Notes: generated from the letters alone by a model not told the origin. Counted from the stretch's first letter, positions 50,913 to 59,735 are shown. The stretch: DNA of 64,000 bases from VFMC01 sp040398525 (GCA_040398525.1 JBBATY010000001.1:124001-188000); one strand, 5' to 3'. Program-made: numbers and translations.

Positions 50913-52151
50913 TCAGCCTTGATAGACGCTGACCGAGACCCGGCCGGCAGCAGCCCGCGCAAGGGCCACAGCGCCGACCGCCACGGCGAGCGCGGGCGAC
51001 CACCCGAGCCTGCTCGCGGCCAGCGCGATCGCCGTCAGCGGGCAGCCGTAGGCCGCTGCCAACACGGCACACGACCCGAACGCGATCACCGTGCTGTCGA
51101 CCAGACCAGGGGTGGCGACACCGCTGACGAGCAGCCCGAGGGTCGCCCCGATGGCGAGCATGGGCAGGAACAGCCCACCCACCACGCCTCCGGCCACCAT
51201 TGCCACCACGGCGACCACGAACATCACGAGCAGCAGCGCCGACACGGCGAGCGAGCCGTCGTCGGCGTAGTCGACCAGGCGACGGCCGGAACCGAACAGG
51301 GCGGGCGAGCCGTCCGTCAACAGCTGCGCGCCCACCAGCAACGCTGCGAGCACCGCGGGCACGAGCAGCAGGCGCAGTCGCAGCGGCAACGCGAGCCGCT
51401 TGGCCCAGCGCACGGCGTGGGTGAAGGCCCGGCCCACCGCGCCGCCCGCCAGACCGATCAAGGCGCCGGCCATCACCGTCTGCGGCGTCACGACAGCAGC
51501 ACCACCGCCGAGCACTCCGCCCGGCTCGCCCGTGGCGCGCAGCACCGCCCACGCCGCCACCGCGCCTGCGGCCAGCGGGAAGAGGTCACGCGTCGCCGGA
51601 CGACCCCGACGCGCCACCTCGACCGCGAACAGCGCAGCGGCCAGCGGGGCATCGACCACCACCGCCACCGCAGCAGTCGCAGCGGCGAGCACGAAGGGTC
51701 GCTCGGCACGATGTCGCAACTGCGGCGCCGCTGCCCCCATCGCGCCACCGAAGTACACGGCGGGGCCCTCGTAGCCGAGGGGCACCCCACTGCCAACACC
51801 CAGCACCAGAGCAAGCACCCTGGCAGGCGCCGATCGGACGTCGAAGCGCTCGCGCTGCAGGCCGAGCACGTACACATCGGTCGTGCCCGCTGAGGTCCTG
51901 GCCAGATGGACAACGAGCACGGCCAGCATCCCGCCGAGCGCTGGGGCCGCCACCGTCACCACATGGCCGCGTCCGCCCACCCAGTCGATGAGGTGCTCCA
52001 ACCACGTCGACAGGCTCGAGAACGCAAGTGCGCTGACCGCTGCCGTCACCACCACGGCGGGCACCAGCGCGGCAGGCGGCAGCCGCCGCACGACCGGCGG
52101 CACCGGCTCGGCCGGCTCACCAACCTCGTCGACCGGATGCTCGCCGCTCAC
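50913..52151 (-). CDS. ClC-family chloride channel/antiporter with variant selectivity motif
   Basis: The 412-residue membrane protein has about ten hydrophobic helices and ClC motifs: 'GSGVPLGYEGPAVYFGGAMG' (equivalent to GREGP, with the gating Glu retained but Arg replaced by Tyr) and 'GGVVGGLFLPMLAIGATLG' (GxFxP). There is no CBS domain. The Glu in the gate region suggests H+/anion exchange. The first 20 residues are a charged/proline-rich cytoplasmic tail. The GTG start overlaps the decarboxylase stop (GTGA). Confidence 0.85.
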   Translation of the reverse strand: MSGEHPVDEVGEPAEPVPPVVRRLPPAALVPAVVVTAAVSALAFSSLSTWLEHLIDWVGGRGHVVTVAAPALGGMLAVLVVHLARTSAGTTDVYVLGLQRERFDVRSAPARVLALVLGVGSGVPLGYEGPAVYFGGAMGAAAPQLRHRAERPFVLAAATAAVAVVVDAPLAAALFAVEVARRGRPATRDLFPLAAGAVAAWAVLRATGEPGGVLGGGAAVVTPQTVMAGALIGLAGGAVGRAFTHAVRWAKRLALPLRLRLLLVPAVLAALLVGAQLLTDGSPALFGSGRRLVDYADDGSLAVSALLLVMFVVAVVAMVAGGVVGGLFLPMLAIGATLGLLVSGVATPGLVDSTVIAFGSCAVLAAAYGCPLTAIALAASRLGWSPALAVAVGAVALARAAAGRVSVSVYQG

Positions 52152-53485
52152 GGTTCGAGGCTGGCGATCAGCTCGCCCACGATCGACGGAGGGGTCCGCG
52201 GGTGCATGAACACCAGCCGTCCGACCGGCTCACCGTGCAGCGTCGACGGGGCGACGAAGGCGATCTGCTCGGCGAGCAAGCGGGCAGCCCACGCCCGCCA
52301 CTCGTCAGGACCCCACCCGTGCCGGCGGAACAGCACCACCCCGAGCTCGGGGGCAACTGCGAGCTCGCCGACCGGGCAGGCCTCGATCGCCTCGGCCATC
52401 GCCTGTGCCAGATCGATACCCACCCGGATCGCCCGGCGATGGGCCTCGATCCCGTGGACGGCCAGCGCGAACCACAACGGCATGCCGCTCGCCCGCCGGG
52501 TGAGCTGGAAGCCGAGATCGGATGGGTTGTAGTCGTCGCTCGTGTGCAGCACGTCGATGTAGGGGCCGTGCTGGGTGTGCACCTGCCTGGCGAGGTGCGG
52601 CTCGCGGTAGACGAGCGCACACGAGCCAGCCGGGGCGAAGAGCCACTTGTGCGGATCGACGATGAACGAGTCGGCCCGCTCGATACCGGTGAAGCGCTCC
52701 CGCTGCTCCGGAAGCAGCATCGCCGCCAGCCCGTAGGCACCGTCGACATGCAGCCAGGCTCCGAGCTCGGCGGCCACATCGGCGCAGCCTGCGAGATCGT
52801 CGACCACACCGGCATTGGTCGAGCCCCCCGAGGCCACCACCACCCCGACATCGCGACGCGACCCGAGCGTGGCGCGCAGCGCCTCGCCCGTGAGGCGGCA
52901 CGACGGGCCGGTGGGCACCACGACCGCCTCCATGCCGAGCAGGTGCAGCGCGTTGCCAACCGACGCGTGCGCCGTATCCGCGACGGCGACGGCTCGTCGA
53001 CCATCGGCGCGCTCCCGACCGACAGCAAGTGCAGAGAGGTTGCCGATCGATCCACCGCTCATGAAGCATCCACCGGCTCCGTCCGGCAGACCGGCCTCAC
53101 GGCACAGCAGGTCGATCACCTCGCGCTCAGCGGCAACAGCGCCAGCCGCCTCGAGCCACGCCTCGGCCGAGAAGTTCGCCGTGCCCACCACGGCATCCAT
53201 CCACACCGCTGCCGCCGACGGCGACACGGGGATGAACGCGAGGAAGCGCTCGCTGTCGAGGCCCAGGGTGTTCGGCACCACCACGTCGGTGAACCGCTGC
53301 CATGCCGCCTCGACGCCGAGGCCGTCGTCGGTCATCGACCCCCCGAGACCGGCCGCCAGTTCGTGACGGTCGCCGACGCGGCCGACCGGTGAGTGCCCGA
53401 GGCGTGCTGTCATCCACTCGACGGCACGCTCGGGCAGTGCACCGATGTCGCTCAGTGCTCCGTGGAGGCGATCAGTGGGAGCCAC
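52148..53485 (-). CDS. PLP-dependent decarboxylase (group II, aromatic-L-amino-acid decarboxylase family)
   Basis: The 445-residue protein has 'LGLDSERFLAFIPVSPSAAA', 'GGCFMSGGSIGNLSALAVGR', 'LHVDGAYGLAAML' (Asp at the PLP ring) and the Schiff-base Lys in 'FIVDPHKWLFAPAGSC'. It belongs to the glutamate/aromatic amino acid decarboxylase family. The substrate is uncertain; tyrosine, tryptophan or an aspartate-like acid are all possible. It is co-translated with a ClC antiporter (GTGA). Amino acid decarboxylases and ClC antiporters act together in acid resistance in enterobacteria, but that parallel is only suggestive here. Confidence 0.88.
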   Translation of the reverse strand: MAPTDRLHGALSDIGALPERAVEWMTARLGHSPVGRVGDRHELAAGLGGSMTDDGLGVEAAWQRFTDVVVPNTLGLDSERFLAFIPVSPSAAAVWMDAVVGTANFSAEAWLEAAGAVAAEREVIDLLCREAGLPDGAGGCFMSGGSIGNLSALAVGRERADGRRAVAVADTAHASVGNALHLLGMEAVVVPTGPSCRLTGEALRATLGSRRDVGVVVASGGSTNAGVVDDLAGCADVAAELGAWLHVDGAYGLAAMLLPEQRERFTGIERADSFIVDPHKWLFAPAGSCALVYREPHLARQVHTQHGPYIDVLHTSDDYNPSDLGFQLTRRASGMPLWFALAVHGIEAHRRAIRVGIDLAQAMAEAIEACPVGELAVAPELGVVLFRRHGWGPDEWRAWAARLLAEQIAFVAPSTLHGEPVGRLVFMHPRTPPSIVGELIASLEP

Positions 53486-53503
53486 GTCGCTCGCAACGCG
53501 CGC

Positions 53504-54289
53504 TCACTCGGGAGTGACGTAGGCCGAGGTGATGCCACCGTCGATGATCAGGCTCTGGCCGGTCATCCAGCTCGACTCGTTGCTGGCAAGGAACAGCGCG
53601 CCGTTGGCGATCTCGACCGGCTCGCCGAAGCGACCCATCGGGATGTGCACCAGGCGGCGGTTGCGCTTGGCATCGTCGCTCAGGAACTTGGCGAGCAGCG
53701 GGGTCATGATCGGCCCGGGGCACAGCGAGTTGGCACGCAGGCCCTGACGGGCATAGATGACGGCGATCTCTCGGGTCATCGCCAGCACAGCACCCTTCGA
53801 CGCGGTGTAGGCCACCTGCGGGGTGGCAGCACCCATGTGCGCGACGAACGACGCCACGTTGATGATCGAGCTCGACTGGCCGCTGGCCGCGGCCGACTCG
53901 AGCATCGCCGGGATGGCGTACTTGCAGCCCAGCATCACGCCGAGGACGTTGATGTCCATCGTGCGCTGGTAGGTGTCGATGCTGGTGGTGACGGGGTTGT
54001 CGTCGTCGCCCAGCATGACGCCGGCGTTGTTGTACAGCACGTGCAGACCACCGAACGTCTCGACCGCGTGCTGCACGGCAGCCTCGACCGAACCGGGGTC
54101 GGTGACATCGCAGCTCACGTAGCTGGCCTCGCCGCCGGCAGCGGCGATGGCTTCCACCACCTCGTCGCCGTCGGCCATGTCGGCCACGACCACCTTGGCG
54201 CCCTGTGCAGCGAACAACTCGGCGCCGACGCGACCGAGACCCGACGCTGCACCTGTGATGAGGGCCACTCGGCCTTCGAGACGATTCAT
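53504..54289 (-). CDS. Short-chain dehydrogenase/reductase
   Basis: The 261-residue classical SDR has the cofactor motif 'ALITGAASGLGRVGAELF', 'DVLYNNAG'-type segment 'HVLYNNAGVML', and the catalytic YxxxK in 'AYTASKGAVLAMTREIA', followed by 'NSLCPGPIMTPLL'. 'VVVADMAD' after strand 2 has Asp, which favours NAD over NADP. It probably oxidises or reduces a secondary alcohol or ketone. The ATG at 54289 has a TACCGT -10 seven nt upstream. Confidence 0.92.
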   Translation of the reverse strand: MNRLEGRVALITGAASGLGRVGAELFAAQGAKVVVADMADGDEVVEAIAAAGGEASYVSCDVTDPGSVEAAVQHAVETFGGLHVLYNNAGVMLGDDDNPVTTSIDTYQRTMDINVLGVMLGCKYAIPAMLESAAASGQSSSIINVASFVAHMGAATPQVAYTASKGAVLAMTREIAVIYARQGLRANSLCPGPIMTPLLAKFLSDDAKRNRRLVHIPMGRFGEPVEIANGALFLASNESSWMTGQSLIIDGGITSAYVTPE

Positions 54290-54302
54290 GGCGCCGACGG
54301 TA
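54290..54302 (-). promoter_or_regulatory. Leaderless -10 of the SDR gene
   Basis: On the minus strand TACCGT (54302-54297) is followed by 7 nt and the ATG at 54289. Confidence 0.5.
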
Positions 54303-54326
54303 GCCGACCGACAAGACTGCGCCCCG

Positions 54327-55040
54327 ATGGACGGGGCACCTACCCAGACCTGGCGAGTGTTGACCTGGAACGTGCGGGGCTCGGCGCAGCCCGATATCGA
54401 CCGCTTGGCCGAGGTGGTGCGCAGCTACGAGCCCGATGTGCTGGCCCTGCAGGAGATCCAACCGCTCCAGGCCCGTCGCCTCGCTGCGGCGCTCGGCTGG
54501 CAGCACCACTGGGGTCGCAAGCACTACCCCTACACCCATGCGATGTGGTGGCGAGCCGAGGGCTTGGCGATCATGTCGCCGCACCGCCTGTCGGCTGTGG
54601 CCCGCCAGAGCATCTCCCCCGGCGTGCACGCCTACACCTGGCGCCACCGTGTGCTGCTGGCCGCCGACGTCGACCGCGACGGCGAGCACCTGCGAGTGGT
54701 CGACACCCATCTCGCAGCACACGCCGCCGGGGCCGACGAACGGATCGTGCAGGCCGGGCGGGTGGCGGCACGGGTGCGCAGCGATGCTGCGCCGCTCACG
54801 GTGGTGGCCGGCGACCTGAACGCGCCCGGCGAGGTCGAGGTGATTCGCGAGTTCCGTGTGGTCGGACTGCGCGACCCGGGTGGTGGGCCCACCAACCCGT
54901 CGATCGCACCGACGCAGCGCCTCGACTACGTGCTCATCCCCGAGCACGCCCGGCTCGTCGATCAGTCCGAGCCCGACGGCGGCGAGTGGTGGTGGTCGCT
55001 GAGCGACCACGTACCCGTGCTCGTCGCGTTCGAGGTCTAG
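54327..55040 (+). CDS. Endonuclease/exonuclease/phosphatase (EEP) family hydrolase
   Basis: The 237-residue protein has the EEP landmarks: 'RVLTWNVRGS' (Asn), 'VLALQEIQP' (metal Glu), 'VVDTHLAAH' (His), 'VVAGDLNAPG' (Asp/Asn) and the final 'LSDHVPVLVAFEV' (Asp-His). All catalytic positions are present. Members are nucleases, sphingomyelinases or sugar-phosphate phosphatases. No signal peptide is present, so a cytoplasmic DNA, RNA or phosphoester substrate is likely. Its last 4 bp overlap the convergent glutamine-synthetase-like gene. Confidence 0.9.
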   Translation: MDGAPTQTWRVLTWNVRGSAQPDIDRLAEVVRSYEPDVLALQEIQPLQARRLAAALGWQHHWGRKHYPYTHAMWWRAEGLAIMSPHRLSAVARQSISPGVHAYTWRHRVLLAADVDRDGEHLRVVDTHLAAHAAGADERIVQAGRVAARVRSDAAPLTVVAGDLNAPGEVEVIREFRVVGLRDPGGGPTNPSIAPTQRLDYVLIPEHARLVDQSEPDGGEWWWSLSDHVPVLVAFEV

Positions 55041-56413
55041 ATGCGCTCCCAGTAGCGGCGCAACTCCCAGTCGGTGACGCTCTGGTTGAACGCCTGCCAC
55101 TCGGCCTTGGCCATCGTGAGGATGTGGTGGTGCACCTCGTCGCCGAAGCACTCGCGGGCGATGGTCGACCCCTCCCACAGGGCGATCGCATCCGGAAGGT
55201 TCCACGGGATCCGGTCGATGTCGGTGGCCTCGTAGCCGTTGCCGACGTAGGGGTCGCCGAGGGGCAGCTCGTTGCGGATGCCGTACAGACCACCGGCGAG
55301 CTGGCCGGCGAAGGCGAAGTACGAGTTGGCGTCGGCACCGGGGATCCGGCACTCCACGCGGGTGCCCTTGCCGTGGCCGACCTTGCGGAAGCCGAGGGTG
55401 CGGTTGTCGACACCCCAGCCGATACCGGTGGGCGCCCACGAGCCGAGCTGGAACCGCTTGTAGCTGTTGATCGTGGGTGCCCACAGGAGGCTGAACTCGC
55501 GGGCAGTGGCGATGAGCCCGGCGAGGTAGTGCTGGAAGACCTTGCTCATCCCGTGCGGGCCGTGGTGGTCGTCGAAGAGGGCGAGTTGGCCGTCGAGGCT
55601 CCAGAGGCTGGAGTGGATGTGGCACGACGAGCCGGTGTCGGCGAAGTCGTACTTGGCCATGAACGTCACCGAGCGCCCGTTGAAGTGGGCGATCTCCTTG
55701 GCCGCCGTCTTGTAGACGCTGTTGCGATCGGCCATCTCGACGGCGGTGGTGTAGTCGAGGTTGATCTCGTGCTGGCCCTTGCCTGCCTCGCCCTTCGAGA
55801 ACTCCACCGGCACGCCAGCTTCCTCGAGGGCACGGCGCAGTTGGCCGAGGATGTACTCGTCCTTCGTGGTCTGCAGGATGTGGTAGTCCTCGAGCCACGG
55901 CGAATGCGGGCGCAGGCCGCGGTAGCCCTTGTCGTGGGCCTCGTCGTAGGTGTCGTGGAACAGGTAGAACTCGATCTCGCTCGCCACCATCGGCAAGAAG
56001 CCCATCGCCGCGGCTGCATCCACCTGCTGGCGCAGGATCGACCGCGGGGCGACATCGATCAGGTCGCCGGTGTTGACGTTGTACAGGTCGCAGAAGATCA
56101 TCGCCGTCTTGTCGACCCACGGGATGAGCCGCACCGTGTCCCAGTCGGCGCGGGCGAGCATGTCGCCATAGCCCTGGTCGTAGCTGGTGAAGCGGTAGCC
56201 CGGCACGGGGTTGTTGTCCATGTCGCAGGCGATCAGGTAGTCGCAGTTCTCGGTGCCGTCGTCGGCGACGTGCTCGAGGAAGAACCGGCCAGTGGTGCGC
56301 TTGCCGACCAACCGACCCTGCAGATCGGGAAACACCATCAACACGGTGTCGATCTCACCGCTGCGGATCCGGTCCTCGAGGGCTTCTCTGGAGATGTGCC
56401 TGCGCGTCGACAT
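55037..56413 (-). CDS. Glutamine-synthetase-like ligase (GlnA3/GlnA4/PuuA type)
   Basis: The 458-residue protein has the GS catalytic core: 'MVASEIEFYLFHDTYDEA', 'GEAGKGQHEINLDYTTAVEM', 'TGSSCHIHSSLWSLDGQ', 'NSYKRFQLGSWAPT' and 'RVECRIPGADANSYFAFAG'. The N-terminal 'VLMVFPDLQGRLVGKRTTG' and the lack of a C-terminal adenylylation-site region set it apart from primary GlnA. It matches gamma-glutamyl-amine synthetases, such as PuuA or actinobacterial GlnA3/GlnA4, which glutamylate polyamines or ethanolamine. The ATG at 56413 has TAGAGT 7 nt upstream. The decarboxylase and transaminase genes further up the window could supply or use amines. Confidence 0.9.
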   Translation of the reverse strand: MSTRRHISREALEDRIRSGEIDTVLMVFPDLQGRLVGKRTTGRFFLEHVADDGTENCDYLIACDMDNNPVPGYRFTSYDQGYGDMLARADWDTVRLIPWVDKTAMIFCDLYNVNTGDLIDVAPRSILRQQVDAAAAMGFLPMVASEIEFYLFHDTYDEAHDKGYRGLRPHSPWLEDYHILQTTKDEYILGQLRRALEEAGVPVEFSKGEAGKGQHEINLDYTTAVEMADRNSVYKTAAKEIAHFNGRSVTFMAKYDFADTGSSCHIHSSLWSLDGQLALFDDHHGPHGMSKVFQHYLAGLIATAREFSLLWAPTINSYKRFQLGSWAPTGIGWGVDNRTLGFRKVGHGKGTRVECRIPGADANSYFAFAGQLAGGLYGIRNELPLGDPYVGNGYEATDIDRIPWNLPDAIALWEGSTIARECFGDEVHHHILTMAKAEWQAFNQSVTDWELRRYWERI

Positions 56414-56426
56414 GGCCGGGACTCTA
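56414..56426 (-). promoter_or_regulatory. Leaderless -10 of the glutamine-synthetase-like gene
   Basis: On the minus strand TAGAGT (56426-56421) is followed by 7 nt and the ATG at 56413. Confidence 0.5.
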
Positions 56427-56464
56427 GATCGCCCGGGCCCGCGACACGCACGAGCCGTCGAGGC

Positions 56465-56995
56465 TCAGGCCTTCTTCTTGGCGGCGGCCGGCTCCTTGGC
56501 CGGCTTCAGCACACCCTTGGCGAGCGCCTCGTCGAGGAACTGCTCGGCCTCTTCGGCGCTCACCTTCAGAGCGGGTGCGATCTCGCTGATCAGGTTGATG
56601 CGTGCCCGGTCGTACATCGTGCGCTCCGCGGCCGACAGCGACGCGTCGCGGTTGCGCGCCGCGAGGTTCCGGACGACCTCGGCCACCTGATACACGTCGC
56701 CGCTCTTCAGCTTCTCCTGGTGGTTCTTGAACCGCCGGCTCCAGTTGCTCGGCACCCGCGGGTCGGGCTTCGACAGCACGGCCACCAGATCCTCGAGCTC
56801 GTCGGCCGACACGGGAGGACGCACCCCGACCTCGGCGGCCTTCGCCGTCGGCACCGACAAGGTCATCTCGTTGATGACCGTCTTCAGGATCAGGTACTCC
56901 TGCGTGCTGCCGAACGCGTCGATCTTCTTCGTGCCAACGACGAGGCAGGCACCATGCTGGGGGTAGATGACCGTGTCACCCTTCTTGAACTTCAC
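56465..56995 (-). CDS. carD: CarD/CdnL-type RNA polymerase-binding regulator
   Basis: The 176-residue protein has the N-terminal RNA-polymerase-interaction domain ('FKKGDTVIYPQHGACLVV') and a helical C-terminal domain ('WSRRFKNHQEKLKSGDVYQ', 'VAEVVRNLAARNRD', 'ERTMYDRARINLISEIA'). It stabilises open promoter complexes and is essential in mycobacteria. The last 15 residues are a Lys/Ala/Pro tail (KPAKEPAAAKKKA). It starts with GTG at 56995, preceded by GAGG about 6 nt upstream. The 120-bp gap to htrA holds no gene; I saw no strong -10 in it. Confidence 0.95.
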   Translation of the reverse strand: MKFKKGDTVIYPQHGACLVVGTKKIDAFGSTQEYLILKTVINEMTLSVPTAKAAEVGVRPPVSADELEDLVAVLSKPDPRVPSNWSRRFKNHQEKLKSGDVYQVAEVVRNLAARNRDASLSAAERTMYDRARINLISEIAPALKVSAEEAEQFLDEALAKGVLKPAKEPAAAKKKA

Positions 56996-57115
56996 GCATG
57001 ACCTCGCAGAGCCGGATCGGCCGTCGGGACGGGGGATCGCTGTGAACGTCTCGCAAGGGTAGGGCCGAAATCGCCGAATCCCTCCGTCGATGCGCTGCTC
57101 GTCGGCTCCGACCTG

Positions 57116-58285
57116 TCAGCTCTCACTGCGTTCGACGAGCTCGGCCGTGATCTCCAGCCGCTCGCCGTCGCGCAGCACGGTGAGGGCGAGCTCGCTCCCC
57201 GGCTGGCCATCGCGGATCAGTGCGACCAGGCCGCCGAGGCCACTGATCGAGCGCCCGTTGGCACTGACGACGATGTCGCCGGCCTCGAGGCCGGCTTCAT
57301 CGGCGGGGCTGTCCGGGGTGATCTCGGTGAGCAACGCCCCGGAGCCGCCATCGCGGCGGTCGTCGATGCCGACGCCGAGGAAGCCCTCGACGAGCTCCTC
57401 CCCCGCGGCCTGGCGACGCAGCCCATCGAGCTGGGCGATCAGGTCGCGCGCCGAGATGGCAAAGCCGACGTTGCTGGCCGAGCGATTCATCCCGCTCGTC
57501 GCGACCGCCGTGTTGATCCCGACGACCTGACCGTCGGCGTTCACCAGGGGCCCACCGGAGTTGCCCGACGAGATGGCCGCATCGGTCTGCACGAGGCCAC
57601 CGAGCGCGCCGTACTCGGTGATGAGCGTGCGCTCGAGCGCCGACACGACGCCGGTGGTGACGCTCGCCCCACCGTCGAGGCCGAGCGCGAACCCGATGGC
57701 GACGACCGGATCGCCGACCTCGACCGAACCGGGGTCGGCGATCACGGCAGGGGTGAAGCCCTCGCCGTCGATACGCAGCAGGGCCAGGTCGTTGGGTGGA
57801 TCGGCGGCAAGCACCGTGGCCTCGCGCGGCTCGGTCTCGCCGGCCAGCCGAACACGCACCTCGTCGGCGCCACGGATGACGTGCTCGTTGGTGACGATCT
57901 CACCGTCCGCAGTCAGGATCACCCCGCTGCCGCTGGCCGCCTGGACGCCGTCGACGATCGCGACGATGGTGACCACGCTCGGCCCGACGCTGTCGGCGAC
58001 GGCTCGCACGTCGACGCCGGAGGCAGCGATCACCGCCGAGCCGTCGTCGTCGCCGGGTGAGGCGACGATGATCGCCTGACCACTCGAGCTGCTGCCGTCG
58101 TCGGCCAGTTCGGCGCCGAGCACACCGCCGGCGACACCGCAGACGAGTGCGAGCAGCGCGCTACCGACGACCCAGGGCCACCGACGGCGAGGACGCTGCG
58201 GCAGCGGGGGCTGCGACGCCGACACCGGCGGCGGTGGGGGCGGCGGAAGGGTGGGTAGGACGAGGGTCTCGTCGATCGTGTCCAT
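57116..58285 (-). CDS. Membrane-anchored HtrA/DegP-type serine protease
   Basis: The 389-residue protein has a Pro-rich cytoplasmic N-terminus (residues 10-35), one membrane helix (about 37-60) and a trypsin-like domain with H135 ('VTNEHVI'), D166 ('NDLALL') and S243 ('SSGNSGGP'), followed by a PDZ domain (about 300-385, 'GLEAGDIVVSANGRSISGL'). It would act on misfolded exported proteins outside the membrane. It lies directly downstream of tRNA-Arg and its hairpin and upstream of carD. The start ATG at 58285 has no strong ribosome site. Confidence 0.93.
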   Translation of the reverse strand: MDTIDETLVLPTLPPPPPPPVSASQPPLPQRPRRRWPWVVGSALLALVCGVAGGVLGAELADDGSSSSGQAIIVASPGDDDGSAVIAASGVDVRAVADSVGPSVVTIVAIVDGVQAASGSGVILTADGEIVTNEHVIRGADEVRVRLAGETEPREATVLAADPPNDLALLRIDGEGFTPAVIADPGSVEVGDPVVAIGFALGLDGGASVTTGVVSALERTLITEYGALGGLVQTDAAISSGNSGGPLVNADGQVVGINTAVATSGMNRSASNVGFAISARDLIAQLDGLRRQAAGEELVEGFLGVGIDDRRDGGSGALLTEITPDSPADEAGLEAGDIVVSANGRSISGLGGLVALIRDGQPGSELALTVLRDGERLEITAELVERSES

Positions 58286-58315
58286 CGCGGTGGGGGCTCC
58301 GGGGGTGGGTCACGT

Positions 58316-58337
58316 CCGTTGCCGGACTCGGCAACGG
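58316..58337 (-). terminator. Hairpin directly after tRNA-Arg, probable terminator
   Basis: CCGTTGCCG-AGTC-CGGCAACGG on the minus strand is a perfect 9-bp stem with a 4-nt loop that begins at the base after the tRNA discriminator. There is no U tract, which is common in actinobacteria. It could end the tRNA transcript or guide 3' processing. Confidence 0.65.
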
Positions 58338-58410
58338 TGCCCCCGGAGAGACTCGAACTCCCAACCAACGGGGTAGAAACCCGCTGCTCTATCCGTTGAG
58401 CTACGGAGGC
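58338..58410 (-). tRNA. tRNA-Arg (anticodon TCT)
   Basis: All four stems pair: acceptor GCCTCCG with CGGGGGC (one T-G pair), D arm GCTC/GAGC, anticodon stem GCGGG with CCCGT around the loop TTTCTAC (anticodon TCT), and T arm GGGAG-TTCGAGT-CTCTC. The discriminator is A, and no CCA is encoded (CCG follows). It reads AGA and probably AGG, rare codons in such a GC-rich genome. It lies between htrA and cinA on the same strand. Confidence 0.95.
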
Positions 58411-58426
58411 GTGGGGGCCGATTGTA
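58411..58426 (-). promoter_or_regulatory. -10 element of tRNA-Arg
   Basis: On the minus strand TACAAT (58426-58421) lies 10 nt before the mature 5' end, in the 26-bp gap after cinA. No clear -35 is visible. Confidence 0.5.
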
Positions 58427-58436
58427 CCGGGGGCCG

Positions 58437-59735
58437 TCAGTCGGTGATGGGCAGGGCGAGCAGTTCGCGGCGCAGCAGGTCGAGCGCGGTGATGACGCTC
58501 ATCTGGCGCATCTGGTCGCGTTGCCCCGGCAGCCGGAAGGCGCGGGTGATCGTGCGCCGACCCGTCGGTGCCCCATCGACGAGGCCGGGAAGGGTCACAC
58601 CCACGCACAGCGTCCCAGCCGGCATGCCGTCCTGTTCAGCCGGACCGGCGACACCGGTGAGCGCCAACCCGACATCGGCGCCGAGCAGCCGGCACACTCC
58701 TTCGGCCATCGCCGCTGCGGTCGGCTCGTTCACCACGGGGCCCGGCTCGACACCCAGCAGGTCGAACTTCACCTCGCTCGCGTAGCTCACGACACCGCCC
58801 CGGAAGCAGTGGCTCGCGCCGGGGACAGCCGTGATCCGACCCGCCACGAGCCCGCCCGTCACCGACTCGGCAAGAGCGAGGGTGAAGCCGTGCCGACGGA
58901 GCAGACCGAGCACGACCGACTCCATCGTGTCGTCGTCGACGCCGAAGACCTGGTCGCCCACGATCGCCCGCACCTGCGCCTCGACCGGGGCGAGCAACTG
59001 GTGGGCGAGCTCTGCAGTCGGGGCCTTGGCCGTGAGGCGGACCTTGATCCCCTCCCATCCGCTGGCGAGGAACGCGAGGGTCACCGACCCCTCGGTTCCC
59101 GCAGCGTGGTCGAGCGCTGCGATGACGGGTTCGAGACGCTCGTTCAACGCGCTCTCGCTCTCGCCCCAGGTGCGCAAGGTGCGGCTGACGATCGCCGCGG
59201 CCTCGCCGGCCCGCCGGCGCAGGTCGGGCAGCACCGCCCGCTCGAGCATGTCCTTCATCTCGTGGGGCACGCCCGGCACGGCGTAGACGACCTTGTCGAC
59301 ACCGTCGAGCCGCACGGGGCAGATCAGGCCCGGTGCAGTGCCGCGGGTCTGCGGGATGATCGTGGCGCCCTCGGGGACGAGCGCCTGGCGCAGGTTGTTG
59401 GCCGCCATGTAGCGGCCACGGGCGGCGAACAGCTCGGCGATCACGGCAGCCACATCGTCGTCGTGATGCAGCTCGACGCCCATCACGGCGGCGATGGCCT
59501 CGCGGGTGAGGTCGTCGTGGGTCGGGCCCAGCCCACCGCACATGATGACGGCATCGGCGTCGGCCAGCGCGCGGCGCAGCACGGTCTCGACACGGGCCAA
59601 GTTGTCGCCGACCTTCACCTGCAGCAGCGAGTCGATGCCGTTCAGGGCGAGCTGCTCGCCGATCCACGACGAGTTCGTGTCGACGATCTGGCCGAGCAGC
59701 AGTTCGGTGCCGACGGCGACGACGTCACAGCGCAC
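58437..59735 (-). CDS. cinA: CinA family protein (nicotinamide-nucleotide amidohydrolase domain)
   Basis: The 432-residue protein has an N-terminal MoCF-like domain ('AVGTELLLGQIVDTNSSWIG', 'MCGGLGPTHDDLTREAI', 'VYAVPGVPHEMKDML') and a C-terminal PncC amidohydrolase domain ('TLALAESVTGGLVAGRITAV', 'ALTGVAGPAEQDGMPAGTL'). It hydrolyses ADP-ribose and/or NMN in NAD repair and recycling. The GTG start is 7 nt after pgsA; the rimO-pgsA-cinA order is common in actinobacteria. Confidence 0.95.
   Translation of the reverse strand: MRCDVVAVGTELLLGQIVDTNSSWIGEQLALNGIDSLLQVKVGDNLARVETVLRRALADADAVIMCGGLGPTHDDLTREAIAAVMGVELHHDDDVAAVIAELFAARGRYMAANNLRQALVPEGATIIPQTRGTAPGLICPVRLDGVDKVVYAVPGVPHEMKDMLERAVLPDLRRRAGEAAAIVSRTLRTWGESESALNERLEPVIAALDHAAGTEGSVTLAFLASGWEGIKVRLTAKAPTAELAHQLLAPVEAQVRAIVGDQVFGVDDDTMESVVLGLLRRHGFTLALAESVTGGLVAGRITAVPGASHCFRGGVVSYASEVKFDLLGVEPGPVVNEPTAAAMAEGVCRLLGADVGLALTGVAGPAEQDGMPAGTLCVGVTLPGLVDGAPTGRRTITRAFRLPGQRDQMRQMSVITALDLLRRELLALPITD

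Noticed and set aside
53393..57001. 1202-codon forward open frame across several genes
   Set aside because: It runs antisense through the SDR, glutamine-synthetase-like and carD genes and has no recognisable domain. Length alone is not evidence at this base composition.
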